A stretch of DNA of 17,515 bases from Chitinophagales bacterium. GTDB lineage: Bacteria; Bacteroidota; Bacteroidia; Chitinophagales; UBA2359. Location of the stretch: contig JAHDDN010000023.1 of the NCBI GenBank assembly GCA_020629335.1, forward strand, positions 1 to 17,515, given 5' to 3'. The stretch's first letter is position 1; every line of letters begins with the position of its first letter. This document shows, in pieces, positions 14,133 to 17,515 of the stretch. The translations under genes were made by a program, and so were the position numbers. The notes beneath the pieces are model-generated. The model had not been told where the DNA came from. It ran no database searches and was given only the letters and a program-made list of their open reading frames with translations.

Positions 14133-16694
14133 TTATTGTTTGATAAACTTATTGATGACTTCTTTGCCATCATTAAAACTAAGTTTGTAGACATATACGC
14201 CTTGATTAAAGTTTTGGACATCAATATCTAGGCGATAATCGATTGTATTTTCTTCGATTGCTCTACTCATTACTAGTTGTCCTTGAGCGTTGAATATTTC
14301 CAATGTTCCATTGCTAGCTTGTTTATCTAAATGGTATAATTTAACACAGAATATATCTTCAGTAGGGTTAGGAAATGCGTCATAGCTAATTTGTCCTAGT
14401 CCTTTTAGTCTTCCATTACGATTACAAGGGACCCAATATGATCCCACTGTTGATTGAGGTGGAACACTGCTATCTGTTACGGTAACATAGTAGTTACCAG
14501 TGTTAATCCCTGCAATATTTTGGGTAGCATCTCCATTACTCCAATTATATATATAAGGAGGGATTCCCCCTGAAACTTGAATATCAATTGCACCATCACC
14601 ATTCGAGCTATCACAATTACTTGCCGCTTCAATATCAATCTCTGTAATGTCTATAATTACGTCATTAACAGATTGATCGTTATAGACAATAAGTTCACAG
14701 CCATTTGCATCTGTAATGGTAACTGTCCATATAGCATTATCGGCGTATATTACATTAATAGCTTGTTCATCATCAAAAACATCATAGCGTACATAGCCGA
14801 GCTTATCCCATTCATAGGTTAAAGGATAGGTTCCTCCAGATAAATAGATATTGGCATTATTGTAGTAGAAAGGTGTGATACTACCTAAGTTTCCTTGATC
14901 GTCAATTTCGAGTACGTAATCAAAAACATTAGGCGAAACACTTATGCTATAAGTATCATTGGTTTTACATCCATTACTATCAGTAACAATAAGGGAATAA
15001 GTTCCAGCACTTAATCCAGAGATACTTGGAGTAGTTGCACCATTACTCCATTGGTAAGTATAAGGAGCTACTCCGCCAGTTGGTGTAACGCTTATTGATC
15101 CATTACCATTGTCATTTAAGCAATTAACATCTTGTATGCTTGAGTCTAAATCCAAGGCATTACAAACATTGATACAAAATTCACCTGTTGGATCGAGGTA
15201 TCCAAATCCATCTATTAAAATATAGTAGGTACCACCATCTTCAGTATCGAATGTCACTATTGGGTCTAAACCAATAAGATCATCAGAACAAGCCACTTCA
15301 ACTTCTCCTAAACAATCTTGATAGACGACGATTTCTAAATCTCTATTATAGTCTGTTAAATCGCAATTATCATTTAGGGAAATATTGGCTGGATTTCCGT
15401 CTCCATACCAAATAAACCATACTCCATTTGTAATTTCGTCTTCTAGGCAGGAATTATCCAGACTTTCACCTGTAGCACAATAATTATTATAAGGGCCATT
15501 TAAGCCATTAAATACTTCTAAGGGGTCTTCACAGTTGTCATTACCAATAGCTACTCCATTGATAGAACAATCACATCCAGTATAAGAAGTTGTTTTGTTA
15601 ATAATACAATCGCTGTCTAAACCATCTGTGATATCAAAAACTACTGGAGTAGAGTAAGGACCAAAAGAATAGGTACCTGCTGCTCCATTTTGACTATCGC
15701 CTTGATCATTTGTGATATTATAATTAGCCGCTGTTCCTGTAATTATGACATCAATCATATATGATTCGTTATCAGCACATACATTTTCAATATTGACAAG
15801 CATATCACAATTCAAGCAAGTTGGACAGTTAAATCCTCCGCAATCAATACCTTGTTCACTACCATTTTGAATACCATCAGAACAAGTTGGAACAGGGATA
15901 TCACAATTATAAGATAGAGGAATAGTACAGACATTACCATCTTCGTCAATAATTAAGACTGTTTGATTACTATTAGAAGGGAAAGGACCTAAGGTATTAG
16001 GACCTCCAGTGATGGCTGGATTAAAAGTGCCCCCCAGCGTACCGATATCATAAGTATGATTCCCTAAGCCAGTGAAACTAACATCTACCATAAAACTATC
16101 TAGGTCGCAGGTATATGTTAATTCAGGAGCATCTAAATCACATTTAGGGCAATAATTAACTGTTGTGTTGACATTTGCTAAAGATTCTGTATAGAATTCA
16201 GCTGTTGGAGAATCCTTATATTTTACTAAAATATTATCAATTGAGAGTTCAAATTCCCAGCAATCGTTTTCATCTGGTAGTAAAATGCCTAAAAAATCGT
16301 CCCAAACCACAATACATTCAATAAAATAAACGGCCCCTCCCCCACAATTAATACCTTGTGTATCGGTAGATTGTAAATTGACTGTTACTGGTGATGCGCT
16401 TCCAGCAAGAGCAGCAGGTGTAGAGGTGTAATTAGGCAGACAAAGCCCATCAGCTACCCTTAATACAGAAGGTGCTGTAAAATTCCCAGTGTTTGAACTA
16501 ATGTCAAAACACAAGCCATAGAAATCTTCTATAGTTCCACCTCCTCCGCATTGATCAAGGCTAACTGCTATAGTAATTGGATCAGATGGATTAGCATAAA
16601 CGGGTCTGGTTGGTTTTGCTGTTAAGCAAACATTTGCAGACAAATCGTAAAATACTAATGACAAAAGAATAATTAATGTTGTTCTTATAATCAT
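14133..16694 (-). CDS. Large secreted protein with SprB repeats and T9SS type A sorting domain
   Basis: The 853-aa precursor has a signal peptide at 1-20 (LIILLSLVFYDLSA). Residues about 21-180 form a Cys-rich beta domain. CSDGIQNGSEQGIDCGG (271-287), followed by CPTC, is a Cys motif that recurs in Bacteroidota surface proteins. Residues about 385-512 resemble a pre-peptidase C-terminal-like module (GGTYYILIDGFG). SprB-type repeats follow: repeat 1 at 515-580 (GGVAPYTYQWSNGATT, AGTYSLIVTDSNGC), a diverged repeat 2 at 590-668 (GGTYPLTYEWD, IWTVTITDANGC), and repeat 3 at 686-742 (GGIPPYIYNWSNGDAT, TGNYYVTVTDSS). A T9SS type A domain spans about 770-853 (DAFPNPTEDIF to INKFIKQ). SprB repeats occur in gliding adhesins, so a surface or matrix adhesin is likely. 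No enzymatic motif is visible. The gene is monocistronic, ending at the hairpin at 14065-14101. Confidence 0.92.
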   Translation of the reverse strand: MIIRTTLIILLSLVFYDLSANVCLTAKPTRPVYANPSDPITIAVSLDQCGGGGTIEDFYGLCFDISSNTGNFTAPSVLRVADGLCLPNYTSTPAALAGSASPVTVNLQSTDTQGINCGGGAVYFIECIVVWDDFLGILLPDENDCWEFELSIDNILVKYKDSPTAEFYTESLANVNTTVNYCPKCDLDAPELTYTCDLDSFMVDVSFTGLGNHTYDIGTLGGTFNPAITGGPNTLGPFPSNSNQTVLIIDEDGNVCTIPLSYNCDIPVPTCSDGIQNGSEQGIDCGGFNCPTCLNCDMLVNIENVCADNESYMIDVIITGTAANYNITNDQGDSQNGAAGTYSFGPYSTPVVFDITDGLDSDCIINKTTSYTGCDCSINGVAIGNDNCEDPLEVFNGLNGPYNNYCATGESLDNSCLEDEITNGVWFIWYGDGNPANISLNDNCDLTDYNRDLEIVVYQDCLGEVEVACSDDLIGLDPIVTFDTEDGGTYYILIDGFGYLDPTGEFCINVCNALDLDSSIQDVNCLNDNGNGSISVTPTGGVAPYTYQWSNGATTPSISGLSAGTYSLIVTDSNGCKTNDTYSISVSPNVFDYVLEIDDQGNLGSITPFYYNNANIYLSGGTYPLTYEWDKLGYVRYDVFDDEQAINVIYADNAIWTVTITDANGCELIVYNDQSVNDVIIDITEIDIEAASNCDSSNGDGAIDIQVSGGIPPYIYNWSNGDATQNIAGINTGNYYVTVTDSSVPPQSTVGSYWVPCNRNGRLKGLGQISYDAFPNPTEDIFCVKLYHLDKQASNGTLEIFNAQGQLVMSRAIEENTIDYRLDIDVQNFNQGVYVYKLSFNDGKEVINKFIKQ

Positions 16695-17418
16695 TGCCTA
16701 AAATTTTAGTTTGGGTTAAGATCGTAGCTTAGTCATAAAATAAATACATAGTCAAAATATCACTTCCTGAAAATTGTACAGGCAATTATCGAAAAAGAAT
16801 GTAAAACTTGAATAAATTTAAAGTAGTAGATAAGAGTCAAAAATATTAAAAATAAAGCACAATTCCAAACCATCAATCATCCGTTTTTTTTTCTTTTATT
16901 AATTCAACTTCAAATGTTTTAACAAATATAAATCATTGAACTTTATTAGCATATCCCTAAGCATCACACCTTTGTTATTAACTTCTAAACTTTATTTTTT
17001 GACAACGATACAATCAACTGATTAACAGACGAAAACTAAAAACAATTTAAACCAAATTATTTATTAATTCAATCATTATTATTATTATATCTTAAAATAT
17101 CCCTATACAAGCAAGAGTTCCTTAATCGCCTTAAAAAATTTAATCATATGCCCATTTAATTTGTCGATTAAAAGATAACGTAATAGTAAAATAGTAGTCA
17201 ATCGGCTAAATTACAGTCTATTAGGGTTTTCGTAAAAAAAAACGTACCTTGTTTAATTAATTTATCGGTAAGTATTAAGGAAGCGACTAAATTCATTACA
17301 TATTTAAGGCTCAATGTGATGAGATTGACTTTTACTCAAACATAGCCTTTTTGAAACACTCTATTCAAAGCCAAAGCTTTACAGTTTAATATTATCAACA
17401 ACACAAGTATTTTCTATA
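16695..17418. other. Long AT-rich intergenic region
   Basis: This 724-bp stretch lies between two divergently read genes. It is very AT-rich, with several homopolymer runs (a nine-T run near 16883-16891 and a nine-A run near 17236). I see no frame of useful length, no strong hairpin and no copy of the structured element. It presumably holds the promoters of both flanking genes, but no perfect TTTG / TAnnTTTG pair stands out. An untranslated RNA cannot be excluded by eye. Confidence 0.6.
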
Positions 17419-17515
17419 ATGCTCAATAGTAAGCTCATAAAAATAATGCGTACTTTAACGAAGGATGAAATCAATCGTTTTGGTAAGTATTTACACTCCC
17501 CCATTTTCAACACGA
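17419..17515 (+). CDS. N-terminal fragment of a Bacteroidota hypothetical protein (runs off the window)
   Basis: An ATG at 17419 opens a frame with no stop through the last base, 32 complete codons. The peptide starts MLNSKLIKIMRTL and continues TKDEINRFGKYLHSPIFNT. The pattern LxKxExxxFxxYLxSPxFN is one I know from the start of a group of uncharacterised Bacteroidota proteins of several hundred residues. It has no signal peptide. The function is unknown. The upstream 200 bp contain TACCTTGT and TAGCCTTT strings, only rough matches to a -7 box. The start is supported by the recognisable N-terminal pattern and the absence of an earlier in-frame ATG nearby. Confidence 0.65.
   Translation, partial: MLNSKLIKIMRTLTKDEINRFGKYLHSPIFNT

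Noticed and set aside
14577..14822. 81-aa plus-strand frame within the SprB-repeat gene
   Set aside because: Antisense shadow of a repeat-rich coding region with low-complexity composition (many N, I and Y).
1..17515. CRISPR array, prophage or defence island
   Set aside because: No regularly spaced short repeats, cas-like, integrase or phage structural genes were seen; the three repeats are about 5.5 kb apart.

Overview
The window looks like chromosomal DNA from a member of the Bacteroidota, probably a free-living Cytophagales-type bacterium. The evidence is two proteins ending in type IX secretion system (T9SS) type A sorting domains, SprB repeats, a LytS-type kinase with a TPR-like sensor region, a Bacteroidota-type deoxynucleoside kinase, AT-rich spacers with TAnnTTTG-like -7 boxes, and little sign of Shine-Dalgarno sequences. 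Genus and species cannot be fixed from the sequence. I see no tRNA, rRNA, transposase, integrase, CRISPR array or phage gene.

Layout, left to right. (1) 49-1665 (-): LytS-family sensor kinase with TPR-like repeats, which stops just after its G1 box. (2) 1710-1943: first copy (A) of a structured intergenic element of about 230 bp. (3) 2073-2243 (+): a 56-aa small ORF. (4) 2240-2884 (-): deoxynucleoside kinase, then 2945-4042 (-): YchF/OLA1 ATPase. (5) 4277-7417 (+): secreted M4 metalloprotease with a beta-propeller-like region and a T9SS tail. (6) 7453-7677: element copy B, inverted, with a 23-bp perfect palindrome arm. (7) 7768-8388 (+): small outer-membrane beta-barrel protein, which shares a bidirectional terminator with the next gene. 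(8) 8445-12994 (-): a likely signalling operon read as hybrid kinase (REC-PAS-PAS-HisKA-HATPase-REC-HPt), single-domain response regulator, then LVIVD-type lipoprotein. (9) 13026-13250: element copy C. (10) 13489-14040 (-): GNAT acetyltransferase. (11) 14133-16694 (-): large SprB-repeat secreted protein with a T9SS tail. (12) 16695-17418: AT-rich spacer, then the first 32 codons of a gene running off the right edge.

The genes mix housekeeping functions (dNTP salvage, YchF) with envelope and secreted functions (M4 protease, SprB-repeat protein, barrel protein, surface-type lipoprotein) and two sensory kinases. The most interesting signal is the three-copy element. It has a conserved order of parts: a CTTAGGGATGG head, an 8-bp stem with compensatory base changes between copies, an AGCGGACAGCCC box, a copy-specific palindrome, and a GGGAA..TCC-poly(A) tail. 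In all three copies the head lies 31-90 bp upstream of a gene start and in the same orientation relative to that gene. Two of those genes are sensor kinases with non-ATG starts.
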